Shown here: in pieces, positions 53,312 through 62,694 of the stretch
Numbering within the stretch: position 1 is the first letter of the stretch
How the letters are laid out: the number at the start of each line of letters is the position of its first letter
Assembly: GCF_023502235.1 (NCBI RefSeq)
Contig: NZ_JAMFLY010000001.1
Span: 1,240,001-1,304,000 of the forward strand
DNA from: Flagellimonas myxillae
GTDB lineage: Bacteria; Bacteroidota; Bacteroidia; Flavobacteriales; Flavobacteriaceae
Length of the DNA: 64,000 bases
Direction of reading: 5' to 3'
Notes under the pieces: model-generated
What the model was told of the DNA's origin: nothing
What the model saw: only the letters and a program-made list of their open reading frames with translations
The model's database searches: none
Translations under genes and position numbers: made by a program

Positions 53312-53728
53312 TCAATCGTATTTTGCTTGGTCTTTTGCCATCCACATTTCGGAATCCCCTACTTTATTAAATCCAAAGGATTCATAGAGGCCATGGGCGT
53401 CCTTGGTCTTTAATGCAATGGTATGAACATCTTGAATATCCGGAACATTCAAAATGTGTTGCATTAGCTTTTTTCCCAAACCCTGTCCTTGGTATGGCTC
53501 AAAAATAATGACGTCCATGATATAGGCAAAGACCAATTTGTCTGTGATCATGCGTGCAAAACCAAGCTGTTCGCCCCTATCGGAATACATTCCAAAACAA
53601 ATGGAATTCTCAATGGATGTTTTGGTCATTTCAAATGTCCTGTACCTACCCCAATACGATGCTTTGATAACATCATGTATTTTTTGGATATCCAATTTGT
53701 CCTTATCTGATGATATTTTATAGCCCAT
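53312..53728 (-). CDS. GNAT family N-acetyltransferase inside the his operon
   Basis: 138 residues. GNAT features: ENSICFGMYSDRGEQLGFARMI (beta2-3), YIMDVIIFEPYQGQGLGKKLMQHI with the acetyl-CoA loop QGQGLGKKL, and DAHGLYESFGFNKVG. Substrate unknown. It lies 3 bp from hisA and 1 bp from hisH, so it is surely co-transcribed. Not required for histidine synthesis as known. Confidence 0.88.
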   Translation of the reverse strand: MGYKISSDKDKLDIQKIHDVIKASYWGRYRTFEMTKTSIENSICFGMYSDRGEQLGFARMITDKLVFAYIMDVIIFEPYQGQGLGKKLMQHILNVPDIQDVHTIALKTKDAHGLYESFGFNKVGDSEMWMAKDQAKYD

Positions 53729-53729
53729 T

Positions 53730-54314
53730 TTAGAAGTTTTCCAAAAAGTTCTGCAATATTTGACTCCCTACATCACTGCTTTTTTCAGGGTGAAACTGAA
53801 CCCCATAAAAATTTTCCTTTTGTAAAGCTGCACTATATTTAAAGGCATATTCACTGGAAGCAATGGTTTCATTTCCCAAAGGGGCATAGAAGCTATGTAC
53901 CAAATAAATATGGGATTTTTCCGGAATGTTTTGGAACAAATCTGACCGAAGCCCCTCAATTTGGTTCCACCCTATCTGCGGAACTTTCACTGAATTGGGA
54001 AAGCGTACCACATCCAAGTCAAAAATCCCAAGCCCCGCGGTATCGCCCTCTTCGGACCAATTGCACATGAGCTGCATTCCCAAACAGATACCCAAAACTG
54101 GCTGTTTTAGCTGGGGGATGATTTTATCCAGACCACTGGACCTCAATTTTGTCATTGCAGAACTGGCTTCCCCAACCCCGGGGAATATCACTTTGTCCGC
54201 TAAGCGGATTTCTTCCACATCATCAGTCAGCACGGCTTCATAGCCCAAGCGCCGAATGGCGAATTTTATGCTTTGGATGTTTCCAGCTCCGTAATCGAGT
54301 ATAACGAGTTTCAT
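53730..54314 (-). CDS. hisH: Imidazole glycerol phosphate synthase, glutaminase subunit
   Basis: 194 residues from ATG 54314 (MKLVILDYGAGNIQSIKFAI), the family-typical start; the longer frame to 54359 has no homology. Class I glutaminase triad: Cys77 in LGICLGMQL, and His with Glu in GVQFHPEKSSDVG. It feeds ammonia to HisF. Confidence 0.95.
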   Translation of the reverse strand: MKLVILDYGAGNIQSIKFAIRRLGYEAVLTDDVEEIRLADKVIFPGVGEASSAMTKLRSSGLDKIIPQLKQPVLGICLGMQLMCNWSEEGDTAGLGIFDLDVVRFPNSVKVPQIGWNQIEGLRSDLFQNIPEKSHIYLVHSFYAPLGNETIASSEYAFKYSAALQKENFYGVQFHPEKSSDVGSQILQNFLENF

Positions 54315-54405
54315 TTTATACTTACATTCAAATTTTCCGTGGTCTGCCACTAATTTCACGAATGGGTAGAAGGGATTTTCTCCTCAATTCCAACCAGCAT
54401 CAGCC

Positions 54406-55542
54406 CTAAAGCATTCCCTTGGTTGATGGTAATACCATTTTATCCACATCCCTTTTTATGGCCACCTTTATAGATTTTGCAAAAGCTTTAAAAATGGCCT
54501 CTATTTTATGGTGTTCGTTGGTGCCTTCTGCCTTTACGTTCAAATTGGCTTTAGCCCCATCTGTAAAGGATTTAAAGAAATGGTGGAACATCTCGGTCGG
54601 CATATCTCCCACTTTTTCCCTTTTAAAATCGGCATCCCAAACCAACCAATTCCGACCGCCAAAATCAATGGCAACTTGGGCAAGGCAATCGTCCATAGGC
54701 AAACAAAAACCATAGCGCTCAATTCCCATTTTATCCCCCAACGCCTTATAAAACACCTCGCCAAGGGCAATACCGGCATCTTCAATGGTATGGTGTTCGT
54801 CCACATGGAGGTCACCTTTTACCTTGATTTCCAAATCCATTTGTCCATGCCTCGCCAATTGGTCGAGCATATGATCAAAAAAAGCAAGTCCAGTATGAAT
54901 ATTGCTCTTTCCCGTTCCGTCTAAATTCAGTTGTATCTGGATATTGGTTTCGTTGGTCTTTCGAGTGATTTCTGCAGTTCGGTTTTGAAGCTTTAGAAAT
55001 TCATAGATTTTTTCCCAATCATTGGTTTCAAGGGCAATACAATCATCGAGTTCCTCTTTCTTCACCGTAATTTCTGAAGTGCCCAAATGTGTTTCATCAT
55101 TGATGAAAATCCCCTTCGCTCCCAAGTTTTTAGCCAACTCCACATCGGTAAGACGATCACCAATCACAAAGGAATTCTCCAAATCATATGCTTCCGAAAA
55201 ATACTCGGTCAACAGTCCGGTGCCCGGCTTTCTTGTATCGGCATTATCCTTGGGGAAAGTCCTATCGATAAAGACCTTATCGAAAACCACCCCTTCATTT
55301 TCAAAGGATTTAAGGATGAAATTATGGACGGGCCAAAACGTATCCTCGGGAAAAACCTCGGTTCCCAACCCATCTTGATTGGTGATCATGGCCAATTCAT
55401 AATCCAATTCCTTGGCAATCCGACCCAAATATGTGAAAGCTTTTGGGTAGAAAATCATTTTGTCAAAGGCATCAATCTGCTCATCAACAGTTTCTTTGAT
55501 GATGGTTCCGTCCCGATCAATAAATAGTACTTTCTTCCCCAT
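54406..55542 (-). CDS. hisB: Bifunctional histidinol-phosphatase/imidazoleglycerol-phosphate dehydratase
   Basis: 378 residues. The N-terminal HAD phosphatase (FIDRDGTII with Asp9/Asp11, [28 protein letters not shown]) is fused to the dehydratase ([62 protein letters not shown]) with His-rich manganese sites. Steps 6 and 8 of histidine synthesis. Its ATG overlaps the hisC stop by 1 bp. Confidence 0.96.
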   Translation of the reverse strand: MGKKVLFIDRDGTIIKETVDEQIDAFDKMIFYPKAFTYLGRIAKELDYELAMITNQDGLGTEVFPEDTFWPVHNFILKSFENEGVVFDKVFIDRTFPKDNADTRKPGTGLLTEYFSEAYDLENSFVIGDRLTDVELAKNLGAKGIFINDETHLGTSEITVKKEELDDCIALETNDWEKIYEFLKLQNRTAEITRKTNETNIQIQLNLDGTGKSNIHTGLAFFDHMLDQLARHGQMDLEIKVKGDLHVDEHHTIEDAGIALGEVFYKALGDKMGIERYGFCLPMDDCLAQVAIDFGGRNWLVWDADFKREKVGDMPTEMFHHFFKSFTDGAKANLNVKAEGTNEHHKIEAIFKAFAKSIKVAIKRDVDKMVLPSTKGML

Positions 55543-56591
55543 TATTGTAGTTTTTTTAATGTGGCAATCAATATTTTATTTTCTTCTGGTGTACCTACCG
55601 TTAGCCTCAACGTGTTTTCACACAGGGGTTGGTTGCTTCTATTTCGAACCACCACCTGGGCATTGATCAATTGGGTATATCGGCTATTTGCGTCATCCAC
55701 TTTAACCAACACAAAATTGGCATCGGAAGGATAAATTTTCTCCACAAACTCCAGGTTTTCCAAGGCATCCACAAGAGCGCTTCGTTCCGAAAGAATTTGT
55801 TGTACCTCCATTGTAACCGCATCCGTATCGGAAACCCTGATGTAAGCTCTTTCCTGGGTCAATTGGTTGACATTATACGGCGGTTTTATCTTGTTAAGCA
55901 CCTCGATGATTTCTTTGGAAGCATAACAAATACCAAGACGAATCCCGGCCATACCATAGGCTTTTGAAAGCGTTTGGGTAACTATAAGGTTTGGAAAGTC
56001 GGAAAGCCTGGTCAACCAACTTTCGGAATCGGAAAAATCGATATACGCTTCGTCCACAACCACGATGCCGTTAAACCCTCTTACGATTTCGAGTACTGCA
56101 TCCGTTTTGAAGGCATTGGCTGTTGGGTTGTTCGGGGAGCACAGAAAAATCAGTTTGGAGTTATTATCTGTAGCTGCCAAAACCTTTCCTGCATCGGGTT
56201 CAAAGTTAGGTGTAAGCAATACTTCCCTATTTTCCACGGCATTGATTCCAGCCAGAACCTTATACATTCCATAGGTGGGTGGCAAAGTGATGATATTGTC
56301 CTGATTGGGTTCGGAAAATGCCCTAAAAATCAAATCCAAAACCTCGTCACTTCCGTTGCCCAACAAAATGTTGTCCATGGAAACACCTTTTTGCTTGGCC
56401 AATAGCGCTTTTAGCGTCCGTTGTTGCGGGTCTGGGTATCTATTGACCCCATTTTCAAAAGGATTTTCATTGGCATCCAAAAACACCATATCCGTTCCAT
56501 CTGAAACGTACTCATCCCGAGCGGAGGAATAGGGCTTTAATCCCTTTACGGTTTCCCTAACTAAATTTTCTATATTGAATGTTTTGAGCAT
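55542..56591 (-). CDS. hisC: Histidinol-phosphate aminotransferase
   Basis: 349 residues. Fold-type I aminotransferase: [58 protein letters not shown] and PLP lysine in [17 protein letters not shown]. Step 7 of histidine synthesis. 37 bp after hisD; 1-bp overlap with hisB. Confidence 0.95.
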   Translation of the reverse strand: MLKTFNIENLVRETVKGLKPYSSARDEYVSDGTDMVFLDANENPFENGVNRYPDPQQRTLKALLAKQKGVSMDNILLGNGSDEVLDLIFRAFSEPNQDNIITLPPTYGMYKVLAGINAVENREVLLTPNFEPDAGKVLAATDNNSKLIFLCSPNNPTANAFKTDAVLEIVRGFNGIVVVDEAYIDFSDSESWLTRLSDFPNLIVTQTLSKAYGMAGIRLGICYASKEIIEVLNKIKPPYNVNQLTQERAYIRVSDTDAVTMEVQQILSERSALVDALENLEFVEKIYPSDANFVLVKVDDANSRYTQLINAQVVVRNRSNQPLCENTLRLTVGTPEENKILIATLKKLQ

Positions 56592-56628
56592 ATGATTATA
56601 ATCTCGAGTCCGCTTGACCTAACAGGGG

Positions 56629-57912
56629 TTATTTTAGTTTATTCAGTCGGAGGGTTGCAGCATTTTTATGGGCCTGTAAACCTTCAGCTTCGGCCATAAG
56701 TTCAATTGCGCCTCCAATTTCTGCCATTCCTTCCTCAGTGATTTTTTGAAACGTCATGCTCTTCATAAAACTATCCAAATTTACCCCACTGTACTGTTTG
56801 GCGTAACCGTTGGTAGGTAGGGTGTGGTTGGTTCCAGAGGCATAATCCCCTGCGCTTTCAGGAGTGTAGTTACCAACAAACACAGAACCTGCATTGCTTA
56901 TATTGTCAATGTAAAACTCCTCATTTTTGCTGCAAATGATGAAGTGCTCCGGCCCATATTCATTGATCAAATCCATGGCTTCTTGATCATCCTTCAACAA
57001 AATAAGTTTACTGTTTGCAATAGATTTTTCGGCAATGGTCCTTCGCGGCAATTTTTGGATTTGTGCATTCAATTCCAAAACTACTTCCTCAAGCAGTTCC
57101 CCAGAGGTGGATACCAAAATAACCTGGCTATCCGTTCCATGTTCCGCTTGACTGAGTAAATCTGAGGCCACAAAACTAGCATCTGCAGTAGTATCCGCCA
57201 CCACCAAAAGTTCGCTTGGTCCTGCGGGCATATCTATAGCGACACCATATTTGGTGGCAAGCTGTTTGGCCACCGTCACGTATTGATTGCCAGGACCAAA
57301 AATCTTATACACCTGAGGTATGGATTCGGTACCAAAAGTCATTCCAGCAATGGCCTGGATACCCCCAACTTTGAAAATCTGGGTTACCCCACAAAGTTTG
57401 GCTGCATAAAGAATTGTTGCGTTTACCCTTCCCTCTCTATCTGGTGGAGTACACAAAACTATCTCTTCGCACCCCGCTAGTTTGGCCGGAACGGCCAACA
57501 TTAAAATGGTAGAAAACAAGGGCGCCGTTCCTCCTGGGATGTAAAGTCCGACTTTTTGGATAGGGCGTTTTTCCTGCCAACATTGCACACCAGGCATGGT
57601 TTCCAAAACCACTTTATCCGTTTTTTGAGCCCCATGAAACTTGGCTATATTGTCCTTGGCCAAGGTAATGGCCGACTTTAAATCTTCTGGAACTTGTTTA
57701 ATGGCCTCATCAAATTCTTCCGGTTGGACCACCAAGGATTTTAAGGTTACCTGGTCAAATCTTTTGGTAAATTCCTTTACGGCGGCATCTCCAGCGATTT
57801 TGACTTCCTCAAAAATTCCGGTCACTGTTCCTTCAATATCAGCTACAGGAGAGGTTGGCCGTTTTAGTAGTTCCTCCCAAGTTTCCCTATTTGGATAATC
57901 GAACCGCTGCAT
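56629..57912 (-). CDS. hisD: Histidinol dehydrogenase
   Basis: 427 residues. Signatures: VGLYIPGGTAPLFSTILM, MTFGTESIPQVYKIFGPGNQYVTVAK, DMPAGPSELLVVAD, zinc-region LLSQAEHGTDSQV, and the closing ESAGDYASGTNHTLPTNG. It oxidises histidinol to histidine using NAD in two steps. Its ATG overlaps the hisG stop by 1 bp. Confidence 0.96.
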   Translation of the reverse strand: MQRFDYPNRETWEELLKRPTSPVADIEGTVTGIFEEVKIAGDAAVKEFTKRFDQVTLKSLVVQPEEFDEAIKQVPEDLKSAITLAKDNIAKFHGAQKTDKVVLETMPGVQCWQEKRPIQKVGLYIPGGTAPLFSTILMLAVPAKLAGCEEIVLCTPPDREGRVNATILYAAKLCGVTQIFKVGGIQAIAGMTFGTESIPQVYKIFGPGNQYVTVAKQLATKYGVAIDMPAGPSELLVVADTTADASFVASDLLSQAEHGTDSQVILVSTSGELLEEVVLELNAQIQKLPRRTIAEKSIANSKLILLKDDQEAMDLINEYGPEHFIICSKNEEFYIDNISNAGSVFVGNYTPESAGDYASGTNHTLPTNGYAKQYSGVNLDSFMKSMTFQKITEEGMAEIGGAIELMAEAEGLQAHKNAATLRLNKLK

Positions 57913-58769
57913 TAGATGACCATTTTTTCAATAGGACAAACCAAAATTCCCTCTGCTCCTGCTCCCTTAAGTTCATCTATTACCTCCCAAAAGGTATCCC
58001 GATTGATAACCGTGTGCACAGAGCTCCATCCTTCTTGTGCCAAGGGCAACACCGTGGGGCTTCGCATACCAGGTAGGATTGCAATAATTTCATCCAACTT
58101 GTCATTTGGAGCATTCAATAGCACATATTTGTTCTGCCTTGCCTGAAGAACGGATTTGATGCGGAACTGAAGTCTTTCCAATATCTTTCTGCCCTCTTCG
58201 GAAATCTTTGGGGATACGGCCAATACCGCCTCACTCTTCAGAATTATTTCCACTTCCTTGAGGTTATTTTTAAACAGGGTACTACCACTAGAAACAATGT
58301 CACAAATACCATCTGCTAAACCAATGTTCGGTGCAATTTCCACAGAACCATTGATAATATGCAGGTCGGCGGTGACACCTTTTGATGCCAAATAATCCTT
58401 TACCGTATTGGGATAAGAGGTGGCTATCCGTTTCCCTTCAAAATCCTTAATCGAATTGTATTCGAAACGTTTGGGAACCGCTAAAGACACCCGGCATTTA
58501 GAGAAATTCAGCTTTTCCACCACTGAAATGTCCTTTCCTTTTTCAACCAAAACATTTTCACCGATTATAGCAATATCCACTACACCATCCCTCAAATATT
58601 GGGGAATGTCACCGTTGCGTAGGTAGAACACCTCTAGCGGAAAATTTCGCGCTGTCGCTTTTAATTGGTCTTTCCCATTATCTATGGAAATACCGCAGTC
58701 CTTCAAGATTTTAAGGGAATCGTCGTTTAGCCTCCCACTTTTTTGTACTGCAATTCGAATCTTTGTCAT
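57912..58769 (-). CDS. hisG: ATP phosphoribosyltransferase, long form
   Basis: 285 residues from ATG 58769 (MTKIRIAVQKSGRLNDDSL), the usual start; nine upstream codons are not homologous. The catalytic periplasmic-binding-like fold (DVVDIAIIGENVLVEKG, RIATSYPNTVKDYL, GLADGICDIVSSGSTLF) is followed by the C-terminal ACT-like regulatory domain of HisG-long (PTVLPLAQEGWSSVHTVI), so feedback by histidine is expected. First committed step; first structural gene after the leader and attenuator. Confidence 0.95.
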   Translation of the reverse strand: MTKIRIAVQKSGRLNDDSLKILKDCGISIDNGKDQLKATARNFPLEVFYLRNGDIPQYLRDGVVDIAIIGENVLVEKGKDISVVEKLNFSKCRVSLAVPKRFEYNSIKDFEGKRIATSYPNTVKDYLASKGVTADLHIINGSVEIAPNIGLADGICDIVSSGSTLFKNNLKEVEIILKSEAVLAVSPKISEEGRKILERLQFRIKSVLQARQNKYVLLNAPNDKLDEIIAILPGMRSPTVLPLAQEGWSSVHTVINRDTFWEVIDELKGAGAEGILVCPIEKMVI

Positions 58770-58804
58770 TTTTCTATGGTTTTGTCCGGAAACCAAACAG
58801 GCTT

Positions 58805-58838
58805 AAAAACAAAACCCGTTTGATTTCTCAAACGGGTT
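58805..58838 (-). terminator. his attenuator hairpin
   Basis: On the minus strand the stem AACCCGTTTGA pairs with TCAAACGGGTT (11 bp, four-base loop) and is followed by TTTTGTTTTT: a textbook intrinsic terminator between the His-rich leader ORF and hisG. Stalled leader translation would be expected to prevent its formation when charged tRNA-His is scarce. Confidence 0.88.
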
Positions 58839-58868
58839 AGAATATATTTTACAAACAACAATACATCT

Positions 58869-58922
58869 CTATCTCGCTTGAGGGCAAGTATAAAAATGAT
58901 GATGTGTGTTTCTGTTTCTCAT
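58869..58922 (-). CDS. hisL: his operon leader peptide
   Basis: 17 codons from ATG 58922 to TAG 58869, reading MRNRNTHHHFYTCPQAR. Three consecutive His codons sit 30 nt ahead of the attenuator stem, as in known his leaders of Bacteroidota. The ORF has no other visible role. The candidate -7 box ends 9 nt before the ATG, so the mRNA may be almost leaderless. Confidence 0.88.
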   Translation of the reverse strand: MRNRNTHHHFYTCPQAR

Positions 58923-58930
58923 TACGGATT

Positions 58931-58957
58931 CAAAAGTAGTATATATTTTTTTATCAA
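58931..58957 (-). promoter_or_regulatory. his operon promoter
   Basis: On the minus strand, TTG (58957-58955) and TACTTTTG (58938-58931, exact TAnnTTTG) are 16 bp apart, just downstream of the prohibitin-like gene and before the leader ATG. Together they give the operon its own start rather than read-through. Confidence 0.55.
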
Positions 58958-58968
58958 AAAAGGGCGAT

Positions 58969-59784
58969 TTAGTTATTTCCCAAAATCAAAGGTAATCCAT
59001 CCCCGCTTGAGCCCACGACCACAATTTTTGAATTTGGAGATTCCGAAAGCTTTAAAGTAGCCTCGATTCCTTTATCCTGTAAAATCTTATCCGTTAAGGA
59101 TGCGCTCAAAATTTTATTGGCATCTGCCTTACCCTGTGCTTCGATACGTTGGCGCTGCGCCTCTTTTTGTGCAGTTACAAGTCTAAACTCATATTCCAAA
59201 GACTCTTGTTCCTGCTTTAATTTTCTCTCAATGGCTTCTTTTATAGTTGGTGGGAGCGTTACATCCCTAACCAATACCTCGTCCAATGAGATATACTGCT
59301 TACCAACAATTTTTTCGGTTTCTTCAAAAATTTCTTGCTGAATGGCATCCCGTTTACTGGAATACAATTGCTCGGGGGTATATCTCCCCACAACACTACG
59401 TGCTGCCGACCTAATGGTAGGAAGAATAATACGTTGTAAATAATTTTCGCCAATTTCTTGATGTAGTTTTCCCAAATCATTATAGTTGGGTTGATACCAG
59501 GCCGAAGCATCCAATTGAATATCAAGTCCGTTCGAGGAGAGTACTTTCATCTTCTCGAAAATCTCCTGTCTTCGCACTTCGTAAACGTAGACTTTATTCC
59601 ATGGGGCGACCAAATGAAATCCCTCACCCAATGGTTTTTTATCAGTAACAACCCCACCGCCAAAACGCTTCCAAAGCACGCCGGCCTCACCTGCACTAAT
59701 GTTGACTGCAGAATTCGAAACGATAAAAATCAAAATAATAAAGGCAACAACTGTAGGTAGTGCAATTTTTGGTAATCTTTCCAT
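58969..59784 (-). CDS. Prohibitin-like (SPFH/HflC) membrane protein
   Basis: 271 residues. One N-terminal membrane helix (IALPTVVAFIILIFIVSNSAV), then the SPFH domain: NISAGEAGVLWKRFGGGV, LGEGFHLVAPWNKVYVYEVRRQE, QLDASAWYQPN, and a long coiled coil with KEAIERKLKQEQESLEYEFRLVTAQKEAQRQRIEAQGKADAN. Prohibitins form ring assemblies that scaffold membrane proteins and proteases. 12 bp downstream of the VWA gene; same orientation. Confidence 0.9.
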   Translation of the reverse strand: MERLPKIALPTVVAFIILIFIVSNSAVNISAGEAGVLWKRFGGGVVTDKKPLGEGFHLVAPWNKVYVYEVRRQEIFEKMKVLSSNGLDIQLDASAWYQPNYNDLGKLHQEIGENYLQRIILPTIRSAARSVVGRYTPEQLYSSKRDAIQQEIFEETEKIVGKQYISLDEVLVRDVTLPPTIKEAIERKLKQEQESLEYEFRLVTAQKEAQRQRIEAQGKADANKILSASLTDKILQDKGIEATLKLSESPNSKIVVVGSSGDGLPLILGNN

Positions 59785-59796
59785 GTGAAGTATTGT

Positions 59797-61830
59797 TTAA
59801 ATTAATCCGTTGTATTTTCTAATGAACCATTCCATTGATAGTGCCAAGGCTATTATACCCAACAGCACCTTAAAATCTATTAAAGATACGACATTTTGCC
59901 TGCTTTTTTGGACGGGAGCGTAGCGTTGTGAATTACTAAGTTCGCTTATTAATGCATCCATTTGGTCAGGGAAATATAGGTTTCCGTTGTTGTTCTCGGC
60001 CAATTGGCTAAGTTGAGCAAAATTTGAGGAAAGCACCTGATTTTCGGGATTAAAATCAAGAATCTTAAAACTCCCGGACTTTTTCACATTATCGTCCAGG
60101 ACGGTAACCGTAAATGTATATTCACCCGCTTGTAAATCGCTTAGGTCAACTTCGTAAAATGAGCCTTTAAAGACCAATGGAGCTTCCCGAGTAAATCCAT
60201 TTTCCGTGCCTGTAATCTCAATTCGAAGACTGGCATTGGAATCAAACCCATAACTCTCGTCGTAATAGGAGGCCCGAATCCTAGCAAGACTGCTACCGTC
60301 AAAAACAATATCATAATCGAGCTCCAGGCGGCTTCTACGATCGCTATTGGACAAATAAACCATGAGCTTGCCCACAAAATTGTCAAAATCAGAAAAATTT
60401 TGGCTGTTCCGGAAATTTTGGGCCCTCCATCTCCAGATGTTTTCGCCAAACAGCACGGCTTCCCTTCTATTTCCTTCAGTTAACAATGCAAACAAAGGAG
60501 TTTCAAGGTCAACTCCTCGAATCCGCTGGAACATAATGGTTTCCGTTTCCTTCTTAAAATCAATATCCCCCAATTGTCCCTGGAGGGGCGGAAAACCATC
60601 CACCGAAAATTCCCCTAGCCCAAAAACTCCAAACCCTTTGTTCAAAACAGGCAGGAGTTCCTCTCTTTGATTCAGTCGCTCTTTAAAAAAACTATTTTGA
60701 ACCTGATTGACAAAGAGCCAGTCTGTCTGGGTCCCCGCGATGGTAAACTTGTTCCCTCCAACGCGTTCGATATAATCGTATACATTTTTAAATCGTCTAT
60801 TGGGCTGATACAAAATAAACAGGCCCACATCCTGAAACTCCTCCTCGGCATCCTCGGGTTTCAATAAAACAACGGTTCGTTGCTCGTTGGTTTCTATGGA
60901 TTTTTTAAGCGCCCCAATATCCGGGTGCATAAGACTTGCCACAATCGCAATTTTTGTCTTTTCATCTATGACCTCTATGGCAGTTTCTCTAGTGTTGTTG
61001 GAGGTGTTTCGTTCATTTTCCAAGGCCTGGGCTCTAATTTGCAAGGATTTGACACCAACGCTTTGTGCCTCGATAAGGGCATTGATTGTCTGACTATTTT
61101 TTGCGGCATTGAATCTTACGGATTCCCTATGCACTGTTTTCCCGTCCATCACCACGGAAACCTGACGGGACACTTCCCGGTCTCCTGTATAAACGAGCTG
61201 TGCCTCGACCGGAAATTTATTATTGAGAAAGGCATACTTGTTCGTGTTTACCCTGCTAACCAATATATCTTCATAATGTGTTGTATCGCCAACCACAAAG
61301 GGATGCACAATGGCATTCCCATTGAGATTCAGATGCGCATAATCCCTTCCCAATGTCTGGTTGCCATCCGTAAGCAATACAATTGTTTTGTGGGATTTTC
61401 CAAAAACCTCTCCTATACCGGTTAGGGCTTTGGAAATATTGGTGTTCCTATCGTTGAACGAAATTGAATCCAGTAAGCTTAATTGCTCCGCGAACCCATA
61501 TTTCTGGATATCGAAACGATCTTCCATATCCGGATTTGAAACCAATAGGGCCAACAATTCGGATATTTCCGTTGAATCCACACTTTGCGCCATGGAGGAG
61601 GACTCATCCACAAGTACCACAAGATTGGATTTTTCAACAAAGTAATCCTGTTTAACAAATTGGGGATTAATTAAAAGTAGAAGCGCTCCAAATACGGCCA
61701 AAAACCGCAATGCAGCCAAAATTATCTTTTGGGAACCTTTTCTTGGGTTTTTATGGAAGTACTGAAAAAATACAACGGTAAGAGCGACAATGGCCGCCAA
61801 TATAATAAGTAGTACCGTTTGTATTTCCAT
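59797..61830 (-). CDS. Large membrane VWA-domain protein
   Basis: 677 residues. Two N-terminal helices (TVLLIILAAIVALTVVFFQYF and IILAALRFLAVFGALLLLI) precede a VWA domain with MIDAS DESSS (LVVLVDESSSMAQS) and TIVLLTDGNQTLGRD at about 70-185. The long middle part is beta-rich, probably Ig-like or glutaminase-amidotransferase-like segments, and a last helix (VLLGIIALALSMEWFI) closes the protein. This BatA-plus-extension layout is common in Bacteroidota with unknown role. 5 bp after fabG. Confidence 0.8.
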   Translation of the reverse strand: MEIQTVLLIILAAIVALTVVFFQYFHKNPRKGSQKIILAALRFLAVFGALLLLINPQFVKQDYFVEKSNLVVLVDESSSMAQSVDSTEISELLALLVSNPDMEDRFDIQKYGFAEQLSLLDSISFNDRNTNISKALTGIGEVFGKSHKTIVLLTDGNQTLGRDYAHLNLNGNAIVHPFVVGDTTHYEDILVSRVNTNKYAFLNNKFPVEAQLVYTGDREVSRQVSVVMDGKTVHRESVRFNAAKNSQTINALIEAQSVGVKSLQIRAQALENERNTSNNTRETAIEVIDEKTKIAIVASLMHPDIGALKKSIETNEQRTVVLLKPEDAEEEFQDVGLFILYQPNRRFKNVYDYIERVGGNKFTIAGTQTDWLFVNQVQNSFFKERLNQREELLPVLNKGFGVFGLGEFSVDGFPPLQGQLGDIDFKKETETIMFQRIRGVDLETPLFALLTEGNRREAVLFGENIWRWRAQNFRNSQNFSDFDNFVGKLMVYLSNSDRRSRLELDYDIVFDGSSLARIRASYYDESYGFDSNASLRIEITGTENGFTREAPLVFKGSFYEVDLSDLQAGEYTFTVTVLDDNVKKSGSFKILDFNPENQVLSSNFAQLSQLAENNNGNLYFPDQMDALISELSNSQRYAPVQKSRQNVVSLIDFKVLLGIIALALSMEWFIRKYNGLI

Positions 61831-61835
61831 TCAGC

Positions 61836-62582
61836 TTAGGTTAGCATGCCGCCGTCCACATTCAGCACTTGGCCCGTTACATAAGCGGAAAGGTCTGAAG
61901 CCAAAAACAAACAGGCATTGGCCACATCTTCAGGGCTTCCGCCGCGTTTTAAAGGAATAGCATCCCTCCAACCCTGCACTGTTTTTTCATCCAGTTTATC
62001 TGTCATTTCGGTCTCGATAAACCCAGGTGCAATGGCATTACAGCGAATATTTCTAGAGCCAAGCTCCAAGGCCACCGATTTGGTGAAGCCTATCATACCA
62101 GCTTTGGAAGCAGCATAGTTGGCCTGACCGGCGTTACCTTTTACTCCCACCACACTACTCATATTAATTATGGATCCTTTACGCTGCTTCAACATGGTGC
62201 GTTGCACGGCTTTGGTCATGTTAAAAACGGATTTCAAATTGATTTCTATCACTTTGTCGAAATCATCCTCGCCCATTCGCATCAAAAGATTGTCCTTGGT
62301 GATTCCAGCATTGTTAATCAACACGTCGATGCCACCAAAATCTTCCAAAACTTGTGCAACAAGTTCTTCGGACTCGGCAAAACTACCGGCATTGCTTTTA
62401 TAGGCCTTGGCCTTAACCCCCATTCCGGAAAGTTCCTTTTCCAATTCCAATGCGGGAGCCTCACTGGAGCTATAGGTGAACGCCACATTGGCGCCTGCAT
62501 TTCCGAATACTTCTGCGATACCTTTACCAATTCCCCTGCTCGCTCCGGTAATGATCACATTTTTGCCTTCCAATAGTTTCAT
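61836..62582 (-). CDS. fabG: 3-oxoacyl-ACP reductase
   Basis: 248 residues from ATG 62582 (MKLLEGKNVIITGASRGIGKG). SDR features: nucleotide motif GASRGIGKG, NNAGIT, catalytic Ser in NMSSVVG, Tyr/Lys in NYAASKAGMIGF, and the C-terminal LASDLSAYVTGQVLNVDGGML. It reduces 3-oxoacyl-ACP in fatty acid synthesis using NADPH. Confidence 0.93.
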   Translation of the reverse strand: MKLLEGKNVIITGASRGIGKGIAEVFGNAGANVAFTYSSSEAPALELEKELSGMGVKAKAYKSNAGSFAESEELVAQVLEDFGGIDVLINNAGITKDNLLMRMGEDDFDKVIEINLKSVFNMTKAVQRTMLKQRKGSIINMSSVVGVKGNAGQANYAASKAGMIGFTKSVALELGSRNIRCNAIAPGFIETEMTDKLDEKTVQGWRDAIPLKRGGSPEDVANACLFLASDLSAYVTGQVLNVDGGMLT

Positions 62583-62645
62583 AATATTCCAAGTTAGTTT
62601 TGAACGGTTGATATTCAAATATAGTTGTTGTTTTAGGTTTTAGCG

Positions 62646-62673
62646 AAAAAAAATCCCGTTAGAAACGGGATTT
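62646..62673 (-). terminator. Intrinsic terminator after sucD
   Basis: On the minus strand AAATCCCGTT pairs with AACGGGATTT around a three-base loop and is followed by a T-run (plus-strand A-run 62646-62653), 22 bp after the sucD stop. It separates sucD from fabG. Confidence 0.85.
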
Positions 62674-62694
62674 ACAATAGTTTTAACGGTTGTG

